64,000 nt of DNA from Sphingobacterium phlebotomi (GCF_008180195.1 NZ_VTAV01000001.1:682001-746000); one strand, 5' to 3'. Numbered from the stretch's first letter, positions 17,146 to 25,760 are shown. Notes: generated by a model not told the origin, from the sequence alone. Numbers and translations are program-made.

Positions 17146-17161
17146 GAAGCAATACTGCTTA

Positions 17162-18355
17162 TTATCCTTTCAGTACTTTCGTTACCAACTCGGCCGCTTC
17201 TTTTAATAGGATAGCAGAGTAAACCTGTAAACCGGAATCATCGATTAATTTCTTTGCTTCCGCCGCGTTTGTCCCTTGAAGGCGAACAATGATGGGTACT
17301 GGAATATTTCCGATTTCTTGATATGCATCAATTACACCTTGTGCTACTCGATCACAACGAACGATACCACCGAAAATGTTAATTAAGATAGCTTTTACAT
17401 TTGGATCTTTTAAGATAATATTGAAACCAGCTTTTACAGTCTCCGCATTCGCAGTACCACCTACGTCTAAGAAGTTCGCTGGTTCGCCACCTGCAAGTTT
17501 AATAATGTCCATAGTAGCCATCGCTAAACCAGCACCATTTACCATACAACCTACGTTACCATCCAATTTCACATAGTTCAAGTTGGATTCTCCTGCTTCT
17601 ACCTCGGTAGGATCTTCTTCTGCTAAGTCACGTAATGCGGCATAATCCGCGTGACGGTATAGCGCGTTCTCGTCAAAATTGACCTTAGCATCTACCGCCA
17701 AGATTTTATCATCAGAGGTTTTTAATACCGGATTGATTTCAAACAACGCTGCGTCAATAGAATCGTAAGCCTTATACAAAGCAGCGATAAATTTTACCAT
17801 ATCTTTGTGTGCAGCACCGGAAAGACCCAGGTTGAAAGCAATTTTACGTGCCTGGAAGCCTTGCAAACCCGCTTTAGGGTCGATTTCTTCTTTAAAAATT
17901 AAATGAGGAGTTTTTTCCGCAACCTCTTCAATATCCATACCTCCCTCGGTGGAGTACATGATGATGTTGCGTCCTTTTGCACGGTCTAATAAAACCGAAA
18001 CATAAAACTCTTTGACTTCACTCTCTCCAGGATAGTATACATCCTGTGCAATCAAAACTTTGTTTACTTTTTTTCCTTCCGGACCGGTTTGTGGAGTCAC
18101 CAATTGCATCCCGATAATGTCGGTTGCACGTTGCAATACCTCGTCGTGGTTTTTCGCCAATTTCACGCCACCGCCTTTACCACGGCCGCCGGCATGGATT
18201 TGTGCTTTTACAACCACCCAGTCTGAGTTAAAATCTTGTTTTAATGTCTGTGCAGCCTCAACAGCCTGCTCGGGAGTTTCTGCAAGGATTCCTTCTTGAA
18301 CTCTTACGCCAAAACTTTTAAGTATTTCTTTTGCTTGATATTCGTGAATGTTCAT
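17162..18355 (-). CDS. sucC: Succinyl-CoA ligase [ADP-forming] beta subunit
   Basis: A 397-residue ATP-grasp protein that pairs with SucD to convert succinyl-CoA to succinate with ATP synthesis in the TCA cycle. Evidence: N-terminal MNIHEYQAKEILKSFGV, ATP-grasp KAQIHAGGRGKGGGVKLA, metal-binding FEINPV, VNGAGLAMATMD, LDVGGTA and NIFGGIVRCD. Length is standard. sucD is not adjacent, so the two subunits are encoded apart. Its promoter region (83 bases) is shared with the divergent lolD-like gene. Confidence 0.96.
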   Translation of the reverse strand: MNIHEYQAKEILKSFGVRVQEGILAETPEQAVEAAQTLKQDFNSDWVVVKAQIHAGGRGKGGGVKLAKNHDEVLQRATDIIGMQLVTPQTGPEGKKVNKVLIAQDVYYPGESEVKEFYVSVLLDRAKGRNIIMYSTEGGMDIEEVAEKTPHLIFKEEIDPKAGLQGFQARKIAFNLGLSGAAHKDMVKFIAALYKAYDSIDAALFEINPVLKTSDDKILAVDAKVNFDENALYRHADYAALRDLAEEDPTEVEAGESNLNYVKLDGNVGCMVNGAGLAMATMDIIKLAGGEPANFLDVGGTANAETVKAGFNIILKDPNVKAILINIFGGIVRCDRVAQGVIDAYQEIGNIPVPIIVRLQGTNAAEAKKLIDDSGLQVYSAILLKEAAELVTKVLKG

Positions 18356-18426
18356 CTTAAAAAATTTGTCGTAAAATTATGATTTTTAAATGGAAAGGGC
18401 AAGTAATCTTTTCTTCCTTTTTTTCT

Positions 18427-18434
18427 TACCTTCG
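18427..18434 (+). promoter_or_regulatory. TAnnTTTG-like box abutting the lolD start
   Basis: TACCTTCG, one mismatch from TAnnTTTG, ends four bases before the ATG at 18439. The spacing is the same as for trmN6, tilS and the DEAD-box gene and suggests a leaderless transcript. No -33 TTG at suitable spacing. Confidence 0.35.
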
Positions 18435-18438
18435 CATT

Positions 18439-19092
18439 ATGATATTGGAAGCAAACCAGATATATAAATCTTTCGGTCAGCTACCGATTTTGCGTGGTGT
18501 AGACCTATCCGTAAAAAAAGGTGAAATTGTTTCGATCGTTGGTGCATCGGGTGCCGGAAAAAGTACCTTGTTACATATTATCGGCACGTTGGACAGACCG
18601 GATAGTGGACGGATTGTCATTAATGGTATTGACGTAAATGAGCTGAGTGAAAAAAAGATGAGCTTATTCCGTAATAAACATATTGGTTTTGTTTTCCAGT
18701 TTCATCATCTACTGCCGGAATTTACAGCGCTTGAAAATGTTTGTATCCCAGCCTTTATTAGCAATGTTGGAAAAAAAGAGGCAGAAATACGTGGTATGGA
18801 GCTTTTAGAACGATTGGGGGTACAACATCGCGCCCAACACAAACCATCTGAGATGTCGGGAGGGGAGCAGCAAAGGGTATCGGTAGCGCGTGCATTAATC
18901 AACCAACCGGCGTTAATTTTAGCGGATGAGCCATCCGGTAATCTTGATTCGGAGAATGCTGCTTCTTTGCACCAGCTGTTTTTTGAACTACGCGCCTCCC
19001 TTGGGCAGACCTTTATCATTGTCACGCACAATGAGGAGCTGGCTAATATCTCCGATCGGACGGTTCACATGTGCGACGGACAGATTCTTTGA
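18439..19092 (+). CDS. LolD-type ABC transporter ATP-binding protein
   Basis: A 217-residue ABC ATPase with Walker [12 protein letters not shown] (residues ~37-47), Q-loop [16 protein letters not shown], signature [15 protein letters not shown], Walker [13 protein letters not shown] and H-loop VTHNEEL. These are features of the LolD/MacB/FtsE group. The [14 protein letters not shown] stretch is closest to LolD, which powers lipoprotein release from the inner membrane. No permease is adjacent, which is usual for this gene in Sphingobacteria. The ATG at 18439 gives the family start; the longer frame would add an unlikely 20-residue extension. Confidence 0.85.
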   Translation: MILEANQIYKSFGQLPILRGVDLSVKKGEIVSIVGASGAGKSTLLHIIGTLDRPDSGRIVINGIDVNELSEKKMSLFRNKHIGFVFQFHHLLPEFTALENVCIPAFISNVGKKEAEIRGMELLERLGVQHRAQHKPSEMSGGEQQRVSVARALINQPALILADEPSGNLDSENAASLHQLFFELRASLGQTFIIVTHNEELANISDRTVHMCDGQIL

Positions 19093-19097
19093 AATAA

Positions 19098-19562
19098 ATG
19101 ATGGATACTATTTTAATCACATACGGTACACAGCCTTTTGCTCAGCGTATCGGTAGACTGTTGTCTTCGTGTTACAAGGTCGCTTACGCCAGTTCGGAAC
19201 CATTTCCGGATATATTGTTAAAGCAGAACTATCATCGGATCCCGACAGGAGCGAACCCTACGTTTGCGCATGAGATATTAAAGTTATGTTTGGATAAAGG
19301 ATATCAGATAATACTCCCTTTAGGTAAAATGGAAGGACAGCCATTAAATGAGGCCCGTGTATTATTGGAAGAGTACGGGATAGCAGTCTTATTGCCCCAT
19401 GATCTGGAGGATTGCTTTGTTATCGAGAATCCATCGGGCGCTGTTCATGTGCTGAAATCTGGAAAAGATATGCTGACAGGTGAACAGCTATGTGATAGTC
19501 CTTTTTCAGGGGTAGGAATGATGTCTGATTCAGACGAAGAGCCGATACTGTGTTTGGTTTAA
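19098..19562 (+). CDS. Hypothetical protein with preATP-grasp-like fold
   Basis: A 154-residue protein beginning with a Rossmann-like strand (ILITYGTQPFAQRIGRLL), then alternating strands (YKVAYASSEPF, YQIILPLGKMEG, IAVLLPHDLEDCFVI). This resembles the N-terminal domain found before ATP-grasp domains, without the ATP-grasp part. No catalytic motif is visible and no family name is claimed. It follows the lolD-like gene by five bases and abuts the degenerate HAD gene, so all three likely share a transcript. Confidence 0.65.
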   Translation: MMDTILITYGTQPFAQRIGRLLSSCYKVAYASSEPFPDILLKQNYHRIPTGANPTFAHEILKLCLDKGYQIILPLGKMEGQPLNEARVLLEEYGIAVLLPHDLEDCFVIENPSGAVHVLKSGKDMLTGEQLCDSPFSGVGMMSDSDEEPILCLV

Positions 19563-20132
19563 ATGATGAATAACGAAGCTTTTTCTTTTGATAAGTCGGT
19601 TTATGTCTTTGAAATCGATGATGTATTATATCCTAAACGGGATTACTTATTGCAGGTATATTATTTGTTTTCCAATTTCGTAGAATATACGGAAGGAAGA
19701 TCCTTGGCAACGGAGATTTTGGGTTTTATGAAGGAAACTTTCGAGGCGGTAGGGGAGCACGCAGTGCTACCAAAGACCATTGTGCACTTTGAATTGACTG
19801 AAGGATATCTTGAGAATTTTGAAAGATTAAAAGCTAATGCCCATTTGCCTTTGAAGCTTATTTTGAAAGACGATATTAAAACATTATTGTTATCTTTATT
19901 CGAGAAGGGGAAAAATGTGGGGATACTAACTGACGGTAATCCCGTAAAACAATTGAATAAATTGAAGCACATCGACTGGCAAGAATTATCCAGATTTTTA
20001 CCATTGTTAAAGGTGTTTTTTATACGCGAATTGGAGTTCCGTAATATTAATCCTATTGATTATCTTGTAGGGGAGTATCATGTACCGGCAGATGAGATTC
20101 AAATTATTGCTGGAAATGAATCAGGATTTTGA
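19563..20132 (+). CDS. Degenerate HAD-family protein
   Basis: A 189-residue protein that keeps the outline of a small HAD hydrolase (VYVFEIDDVLYPKRDYLL at motif I, VGILTDGNP at motif II), but the catalytic positions are altered. The motif I nucleophile aspartate of DxD is Glu (FEIDD instead of FDLDD). The motif III lysine is not evident around ELEFRNINP. The chain stops at IIAGNESGF, where motif IV normally provides two aspartates and a further ~20 residues follow. It is probably a pseudoenzyme or a gene in decay. It begins directly after the preceding stop codon. Confidence 0.7.
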   Translation: MMNNEAFSFDKSVYVFEIDDVLYPKRDYLLQVYYLFSNFVEYTEGRSLATEILGFMKETFEAVGEHAVLPKTIVHFELTEGYLENFERLKANAHLPLKLILKDDIKTLLLSLFEKGKNVGILTDGNPVKQLNKLKHIDWQELSRFLPLLKVFFIRELEFRNINPIDYLVGEYHVPADEIQIIAGNESGF

Positions 20133-20161
20133 TAGATTGTTTTACTAATAAATACATGGGT

Positions 20162-21169
20162 ATGAAGAAAAAACCTGCAACGATAAAGGAAATTGCACGG
20201 AGATTGAAAATATCACCTTCCACTGTTTCGCGTGCACTCAACGACCATCCGAGTATTGGTTTAGTGACTACTATGCGGGTTAAGAAGATGGCTGAAGAAC
20301 TGAATTATGAGCCTAATCAGACGGCTATATTTTTCAAGCAGCGTCGAACGTTCACCATTGGTGTTATTCTTCCTAGCCTCTCCGAGCCTTTCTTTTCCTC
20401 CGCCATTAGCGAAATAGAAAAGGTGGCAAGTGAGCATGATTATACTGTGCTGATGGGACAATCGCATGATGATGCGGAGCGTGAACTAAAAATTCTCCAA
20501 ACATTTAAGAAGCATCGGGTAGATGGCATTTTGATATCATTAGGCAAAAATACGGAAGATTTGGGTTTTGTCGAGATGTTAAATGATGCGGAGATTCCTA
20601 TTGTTTTTTTTGATTGCGTGCCAAGAATTGATGATGTTAATAAAGTATACAGTGATCTTTCTACCGGTATGCGTGAAGCCATTCAATCATTTGCTTCTAT
20701 AGGACATAAGAATATTGCACTGATTAACGGCCCGGAAAATTTACTAGCTTCGCAGGAGCGGGCGGCCGCTTATAGAAAAGCTTTGAATAGTGAAAATCTG
20801 GAGTACAACGAACGTTATGAAGTTCATACCGATTTAACAGAACAAGGTAATATCGAAGCGATAGACAAGCTATTGGCATTGTCGGAACGTCCATCGGCTA
20901 TTGTGTCGTTTAACGATTTTGTCACGTTGGATGTCATAAAATACGTACGTCAGAAGGGATTGGTGCAAAAGAAAGATGTTTTCTTTATCAGCTATGCAAA
21001 TTATCCGCTGTGGAAATATATGGAAAACCCGCCCATGGGAAGTATAGAACAGTATCCGGATCAACAGGCACGTAAAGCCGCGGAAATCCTGTTTAAACAT
21101 ATCGGGGCGGATGATGATGAACAGCAGCCGGAAACAGTGGTTTTCGAATCGAAGTTGGTACTAAAATAA
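20162..21169 (+). CDS. LacI-family transcriptional regulator
   Basis: A 335-residue regulator. The N-terminal LacI helix-turn-helix is clear (ATIKEIARRLKISPSTVSRALNDHPSIG, hinge MAEELNYEPNQTA), followed by a periplasmic-binding-protein-like effector domain (TIGVILPSLSEPFFSSAISEIE, RVDGILISLGK, ALINGPENLLASQERAAAYRKAL, PSAIVSFNDFVTLDVI). These usually repress sugar-use genes, but no sugar operon is nearby, so the target is unknown. The ATG at 20162 gives the normal family start. It ends in a bidirectional terminator shared with lpd. Confidence 0.92.
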   Translation: MKKKPATIKEIARRLKISPSTVSRALNDHPSIGLVTTMRVKKMAEELNYEPNQTAIFFKQRRTFTIGVILPSLSEPFFSSAISEIEKVASEHDYTVLMGQSHDDAERELKILQTFKKHRVDGILISLGKNTEDLGFVEMLNDAEIPIVFFDCVPRIDDVNKVYSDLSTGMREAIQSFASIGHKNIALINGPENLLASQERAAAYRKALNSENLEYNERYEVHTDLTEQGNIEAIDKLLALSERPSAIVSFNDFVTLDVIKYVRQKGLVQKKDVFFISYANYPLWKYMENPPMGSIEQYPDQQARKAAEILFKHIGADDDEQQPETVVFESKLVLK

Positions 21170-21197
21170 AAAAGCGAGGCACGTGCCTCGCTTTTTT
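21168..21197. terminator. Perfect 30-bp palindromic bidirectional terminator
   Basis: AAAAAAGCGAGGCAC followed exactly by its reverse complement. The stem has a GC-rich core and T-runs on both strands. It sits between the stop codons of the convergent LacI and lpd genes (overlapping the last base pairs of the former) and should terminate both. Confidence 0.92.
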
Positions 21198-21201
21198 ATT
21201 T

Positions 21202-22590
21202 CTATAAATGAATGACCTCATCATAAGCTGCAGCTGCAGCTTCCATGATGGCTTCACTCATGGTAGGGTGTGGATGAACGGCCTTAATCATTTCGTGTCC
21301 TGTGGTCTCCAGCTTTCTGGCAACCACGATTTCTGCGATCATCTCCGTCACATTAGCTCCAATCATATGCGCTCCAAGAAGCTCACCATATTTTGCATCA
21401 AAAATCAATTTGACAAATCCATCTTTTGCACCTGCAGCCGAAGCTTTACCAGAGGCTGAGAACGGGAATTTGCCTACTTTAAGATCATATCCAGCTTCTT
21501 TAGCCGCTTTTTCCGTATAACCGACAGAAGCAACTTCTGGTGAGCAGTATGTACAACCTGGGATATTATTGTAATCAATAGGGTCAACATGGAGACCTTT
21601 GATTTTCTCAACACAAGTTATCCCTTCTGCGGAAGCAACGTGTGCTAAGGCTTGACCTTTTACAATATCGCCGATGGCGTAGACACCATCAACGTTCGTT
21701 TTATAGAAGTCGTCCACTATCACACGGCCTTTATCCGTTTTTACACCAACTTCTTCTAAACCTAAATTTTCGATATTTGGCGTGATACCTACGGCAGAAA
21801 GAACAACTTCAGCTTCAATTGTTTCCGTACCTTTTGCTGTTTTAATAGAAACTTTTGATAGTTCACCTTTGGTATCTACCGATTGTACCTCCGATTTGAT
21901 CATGATATCGATACCCGCTTTTTTCAGTGATTTTTCCAATTGTTTGGAAACCTCTTCATCTTCAACAGGAACAATTCTATCCATGAATTCTACGATTGTT
22001 ACTTTTGTACCGATCGCATTGTAGAAATAAGCAAACTCTACTCCGATAGCTCCCGAACCAACTACCACAAGTGATTTGGGTTGTTTAGGAAGGTTCATCG
22101 CTTGACGGTAGCCAATAATTTTCTTACCGTCTTGAGGTAAGTTAGGTAATTCGCGTGAGCGGGCACCTGTCGCTAATATCGTATGTTTAGCTGTATATTC
22201 TTTGGTTGAACCATCAGCACCTTTTACCTCTACCTTACCGCCTTTTTTTATTTTCGCAGCACCCATGATGACATCAATTTTGTTCTTTTTCATCAAGAAC
22301 TGAATACCTTTACTCATGCCATCCGCCACACCGCGACTTCTCTTCACAATGGCAGAAAAGTCTGCTTCGCCACCTTGAACTTTGATTCCGTATTCTTCGG
22401 CATGGTTCAAGTATTCGAATACCTGTGCACTTTTCAGTAGCGCTTTGGTCGGGATACAGCCCCAGTTTAAACAGATACCACCTAATGCTTCACGTTCTAC
22501 AATGGCTGTTTTAAAGCCTAATTGAGATGCGCGGATAGCAGCAACATATCCTCCTGGACCACTACCGATTACTATGATGTCGTAATTCAT
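21202..22590 (-). CDS. lpdA: Dihydrolipoyl dehydrogenase (type 1)
   Basis: A 462-residue flavoprotein disulfide reductase, the E3 of 2-oxoacid dehydrogenase complexes. FAD motif GSGPGGYVAAIRASQLG, redox-active C40-C45 in GGICLNWGCIPTK, NAD motif VVVGSGAIGVEFAYFY, second FAD motif VYAIGDIV and the C-terminal HPHPTMSEA His-Glu pair are all present. The LNWGC active-site variant differs from the LNVGC of the second copy at 23688, so the two probably serve different complexes. An interrupted palindrome lies about 100 bases upstream. Confidence 0.95.
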   Translation of the reverse strand: MNYDIIVIGSGPGGYVAAIRASQLGFKTAIVEREALGGICLNWGCIPTKALLKSAQVFEYLNHAEEYGIKVQGGEADFSAIVKRSRGVADGMSKGIQFLMKKNKIDVIMGAAKIKKGGKVEVKGADGSTKEYTAKHTILATGARSRELPNLPQDGKKIIGYRQAMNLPKQPKSLVVVGSGAIGVEFAYFYNAIGTKVTIVEFMDRIVPVEDEEVSKQLEKSLKKAGIDIMIKSEVQSVDTKGELSKVSIKTAKGTETIEAEVVLSAVGITPNIENLGLEEVGVKTDKGRVIVDDFYKTNVDGVYAIGDIVKGQALAHVASAEGITCVEKIKGLHVDPIDYNNIPGCTYCSPEVASVGYTEKAAKEAGYDLKVGKFPFSASGKASAAGAKDGFVKLIFDAKYGELLGAHMIGANVTEMIAEIVVARKLETTGHEMIKAVHPHPTMSEAIMEAAAAAYDEVIHL

Positions 22591-22693
22591 ATGTAATTAA
22601 TTTATTTTTAAAGGTCATATGGAATACCCCGATTATTTTTATTTGTGTTTTTGCAATCTTGGGTATTTCATAATGTGTATTATTTTTAAGCGT

Positions 22694-22726
22694 ATGCATG
22701 GTACATGGGATATTCCCGGTACGCAT
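22694..22726. promoter_or_regulatory. Interrupted palindrome upstream of lpd
   Basis: ATGC-atg-GTAC-at-GGGA-tat-TCCC-g-GTAC-GCAT: three short self-complementary blocks in register, ~104 bases upstream of the lpd start in a 352-base gap. It could be an operator or a hairpin in the lpd leader; there is no direct evidence for either. The rest of the gap (22591-22942) shows no gene. A TAAGTTTG box at 22912-22919 precedes the DUF3817 gene. Confidence 0.3.
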
Positions 22727-22942
22727 ATAATTTAAATATTTTGTAGTAAAAGACCTTGTACGCATAGCGAACGTTCCAAAAATACATATTTTTTTTCGGT
22801 ATTAAACAACCGTTTTTGTGTTTCACGAAAGGATAATGAGAGACCATTTAACTGTCATGTCAGACTTTAGTCAATAGATAATTAAAATACCCTGCTATTG
22901 GACTTTAGACCGTAAGTTTGCAAAAACTTTTAATCGATCATT

Positions 22943-23233
22943 ATGCTACGGATTTTTCAGCAAATTGCATTGTGGGAGGCCATTTCCACTGTTGTTCTTT
23001 TTTTTGTCGCTATGCCCTTAAAATATCTGGCAGATATACCAGAGGCTGTTCGTATTGCTGGCTCTATCCACGGTTTCCTGGTGGTACTATTTGTTGTTCT
23101 ACTGATTATGTGCTGGAGCGAATATAAATGGCCCTTTAGCCGTGTAATAAAATATTTTTTGGCATCCTTGATACCCATTGTATCCTTCTGGGTAGAGCGT
23201 GATGTAAAGAAACAAATAGCTTCCGCTCGATAG
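22943..23233 (+). CDS. DUF3817 integral membrane protein
   Basis: A 96-residue protein with three hydrophobic helices. It follows the DUF3817 pattern: IALWEAISTVVLFFVAMPLKY near the start, SIHGFLVVLFVVLL in the middle and SLIPIVSFWVERDV at the end, where the Glu in the first helix and the G.HG segment are conserved. Function is unknown. It is the only plus-strand gene between the two lpd copies and is convergent with the thioesterase gene four bases away. Confidence 0.85.
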   Translation: MLRIFQQIALWEAISTVVLFFVAMPLKYLADIPEAVRIAGSIHGFLVVLFVVLLIMCWSEYKWPFSRVIKYFLASLIPIVSFWVERDVKKQIASAR

Positions 23234-23236
23234 CAA

Positions 23237-23635
23237 CTACTCGCCGTTTCTTTCTATCCCCATATAGGCATATGTAATTTCTGTTTTATGATGTGGGGCC
23301 GGGTTACCATCTTCATCTAAATTCACAAATACTAATTTGTCAATAGATAGGATGGTTTTACGGGTGATTTTATTCCTTACTTCACAGCGCATGGTGAGGG
23401 AGGTACGTCCAAACTGGACAGCTTCAATCCCCATTTCGATAATATCACCCTGTTGCGCGGAGCTTACAAAATTGATTTCCGAGATGTATTTGGTTACTAC
23501 CTTTGGGTTTCCGAGTTGCACAATGGCATAGATAACGGCCTCTTCGTCAATCCATCGTAATAGTGTTCCGCCAAATAAAGAGCCGTTTGGGTTTAAATCC
23601 TCCGGCTTTATCCATTTTCGCGTATAGAAATTCAT
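23237..23635 (-). CDS. Acyl-CoA thioesterase, hotdog fold
   Basis: A 132-residue hotdog-fold protein. The motif NPNGSLFGGTLLRWIDEEAVIYA (cut here by key residues N, G, GG, W, DE) marks the YciA/BFIT-type acyl-CoA hydrolases, followed by FVSSAQQGDIIEMGIEAVQFGRTSL, the central helix-strand of the fold. The ATG at 23635 is preferred because the longer frame adds a hydrophobic stub not seen in the family. It probably recycles CoA from acyl-CoA. Its start is just downstream of the terminator for the second lpd gene. Confidence 0.85.
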   Translation of the reverse strand: MNFYTRKWIKPEDLNPNGSLFGGTLLRWIDEEAVIYAIVQLGNPKVVTKYISEINFVSSAQQGDIIEMGIEAVQFGRTSLTMRCEVRNKITRKTILSIDKLVFVNLDEDGNPAPHHKTEITYAYMGIERNGE

Positions 23636-23654
23636 AATGTTAATATTAATTAAA

Positions 23655-23681
23655 AAAGGCAAGATAATCTATCTTGCCTTT
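23655..23681 (-). terminator. Terminator after the second lpd gene
   Basis: AAAGGCAAGATA / TATCTTGCCTTT with a three-base loop, six bases beyond the stop codon of the gene at 23688-25094. It has T-runs on both strands. Confidence 0.85.
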
Positions 23682-23687
23682 TATTCT

Positions 23688-25094
23688 TTAAGCGTGAATT
23701 GCTCTGTTTGCGGTAGCTGCTAACGCCGCCTCTTTTATGGCCTCCGTAAATGTTGGATGCGCATGGCATATCCTACCGATATCTTCGGCCGATGCTCGGT
23801 ATTCCATTGCTACAACAGCTTCTGCGATCATATCAGCCGCACGTGGGCCAATCATGTGTACGCCCAATACTTCATCAGTTTCGGCGTCTGCTAAAACTTT
23901 AATGAAACCGTCCGTATCTCCAGACGCTTTAGCTCGACCGGATGCTTTAAAAGAAAACGAACCAGCCTTATATTTTACACCTGCTTCCTTCAGCTGTTCT
24001 TCTGTTTTTCCTACAGAAGCCACCTCAGGCCAAGTGTATACCACACCAGGTATAAGGTTGTAGTCGATATGTGGTTTTTGACCTACAATATGTTCTGCTA
24101 CATAGATTCCTTCATCTTCTGCTTTGTGGGCAAGCATGGCACCTTTAATCGCGTCGCCGATCGCATAGACACCTTCCACCGATGTTTCTAAATGCTCATT
24201 AACGGGTATTTTGTTTCCTCGCTCTTCGGTTTTGATACCGATATTCTCCAGTCCAAGTCCCTCCGTATAGGCAGTTCTTCCGACAGCAACAATACAATAG
24301 TCACCCTCTAAGGAAATAGTCTCGCCTTTTGGATTTTCCGCAGTCACCGTTACTTTTTTACCTTTTGCATTAGCGCCGGTAACTTTATGTCCTAAGAAAA
24401 ATTCCATTCCTAGATTTTTCTTTAACACGCGTTGCAGCTCCTTCCCTAAGCCACCATCCATGGTGCCGATGATGGATTTAGCAAATTCAACAACCGATAC
24501 CTTTGCGCCAAGACGTGCATATACAGAACCCAATTCTAACCCAATAACACCCCCGCCAATCACAATAAGATGTTTCGGAACTTCTTGAAGGTTTAATGCT
24601 TCCGTAGAAGTGATGATCCGTTTTTTGTCAATCGGTAAAAAAGGAAGTGCCGTAGGTTTTGAACCGGTGGCAATAATCACGTTTTTTGCTTTTAGTTCCT
24701 CTGTGCTACCGTCTTTTTTGGTGACTTTGATCGTGTTTTTATCGACAAAGGACCCTACACCCTCATAGGTGTCTATTTTGTTTTTCTTGAAAAGAAACGT
24801 AATACCAGCCGTATTTTGGGAAATAACCTCATTTTTACGCTCCATCATCTTTTTCACATCGATCTTAAGGTTACTTAAACCGATGCCGTGGGATTCAAAA
24901 TTGTGCGCCGCATTGTGGTAATGCTCTGAGCTATCCAATAATGCTTTGGAAGGGATACAGCCTACATTTAGACAGGTTCCTCCAAAAGTGCTATATTTTT
25001 CGATTACAGCCGTTTTTAATCCAAGCTGGGCACAACGAATAGCACCTACATATCCACCGGGGCCGCTTCCTATAACGATTACGTCGTATTGCAT
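23688..25094 (-). CDS. lpdA: Dihydrolipoyl dehydrogenase (type 2)
   Basis: A 468-residue E3 with FAD motif GSGPGGYVGAIRCAQLG, redox-active C41-C46 in GGTCLNVGCIPSK, NAD motif IVIGGGVIGLELGSVYARLG, and C-terminal CHAHPTFTEA with the catalytic His-Glu. This is the form most like mitochondrial and proteobacterial E3. The start is the ATG at 25094 rather than an upstream in-frame codon. A TAACTTTG -7 box (25119-25126 read on the minus strand) precedes it. It is the second of two distinct lpd genes in 4 kb. Confidence 0.95.
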   Translation of the reverse strand: MQYDVIVIGSGPGGYVGAIRCAQLGLKTAVIEKYSTFGGTCLNVGCIPSKALLDSSEHYHNAAHNFESHGIGLSNLKIDVKKMMERKNEVISQNTAGITFLFKKNKIDTYEGVGSFVDKNTIKVTKKDGSTEELKAKNVIIATGSKPTALPFLPIDKKRIITSTEALNLQEVPKHLIVIGGGVIGLELGSVYARLGAKVSVVEFAKSIIGTMDGGLGKELQRVLKKNLGMEFFLGHKVTGANAKGKKVTVTAENPKGETISLEGDYCIVAVGRTAYTEGLGLENIGIKTEERGNKIPVNEHLETSVEGVYAIGDAIKGAMLAHKAEDEGIYVAEHIVGQKPHIDYNLIPGVVYTWPEVASVGKTEEQLKEAGVKYKAGSFSFKASGRAKASGDTDGFIKVLADAETDEVLGVHMIGPRAADMIAEAVVAMEYRASAEDIGRICHAHPTFTEAIKEAALAATANRAIHA

Positions 25095-25164
25095 AAAAAT
25101 AGTATTGTAGTTCGGCCCCAAAGTTAACGATTTAAATAAATTTAATTGTATTTAATGCGTAAAA

Positions 25165-25192
25165 TAAAAAAGCACTTACCTGGGTAAGTGCC
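25165..25192 (-). terminator. Terminator after the azurin-like gene
   Basis: GCACTTACC / GGTAAGTGC stem (25172-25191) followed on the minus strand by TTTTTT. It lies about 40 bases beyond the stop codon of the azurin-like gene. Confidence 0.85.
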
Positions 25193-25229
25193 TTCTACTT
25201 GTAAAGCTATTTTTGAATTATAAACTGTC

Positions 25230-25760
25230 TTATTCAGCAACGATTTGCCCTTGCATGACACCGAAATGTCCTGGGAAACTACAGATATATGTATACACAC
25301 CTTTCTCTAAGGTAAATGTGATTTTATCTTCTTCACCTGGCCCTAGTAATTTCGTGTGTGCTACGATAGAGCTTAAAGATGTTTTTGGGATATAATCATT
25401 GTCGGCAGCAGCAACGGCTTCCCCACCAAATGTAGCCACATCTACTCCCGGTTTTAGGATGACAAGGTTATGACCCATAGATTCTTTTGGCAGCTCTCCT
25501 ACATTTTTTAATGTAAGTTGAACTTCTTCACCGGCCTTCACACGTAAAAGGTCTTTGTTAAATTTCATCTGGTCGTTGCCTTCTACGGCAAGCGTATTGG
25601 ATAGTTCCACGTTTTCAATGCCCGGAACAGTTTCTGTTGTTGCACTTCCTGTTGTCGCTGTTTCTTCTGTTGTGGTTGACGTGCTTTTATTTTCAGAACC
25701 ACCACAAGCCGCAAACGACAAAGCGATAGCAATCGCTGGAAAAACAAATAATCTTTTCAT
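25230..25760 (-). CDS. Azurin/plastocyanin-type blue copper lipoprotein
   Basis: A 176-residue lipoprotein. Signal peptide with lipobox LSFAAC (Cys19), then a Ser/Thr/Glu-rich linker to ~55 and a cupredoxin domain. The four azurin copper ligands are recognisable: His in MGHNLVI, Cys in YICSFPGHF, His in the same motif and Met in GVMQG. It should shuttle electrons between periplasmic redox proteins. The ATG at 25760 gives a proper lipoprotein signal. It has its own promoter at 25800-25829. Confidence 0.9.
   Translation of the reverse strand: MKRLFVFPAIAIALSFAACGGSENKSTSTTTEETATTGSATTETVPGIENVELSNTLAVEGNDQMKFNKDLLRVKAGEEVQLTLKNVGELPKESMGHNLVILKPGVDVATFGGEAVAAADNDYIPKTSLSSIVAHTKLLGPGEEDKITFTLEKGVYTYICSFPGHFGVMQGQIVAE

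Noticed and set aside
18379..18438. Upstream extension of the lolD-like gene
   Set aside because: The extra 20 residues are rich in Phe, not seen in LolD proteins, and would include the probable -7 box; the ATG at 18439 is used.
22562..22765. 67-residue minus-strand frame before lpd
   Set aside because: It overlaps the true lpd start, has no recognised features and is part of an AT-rich regulatory gap.
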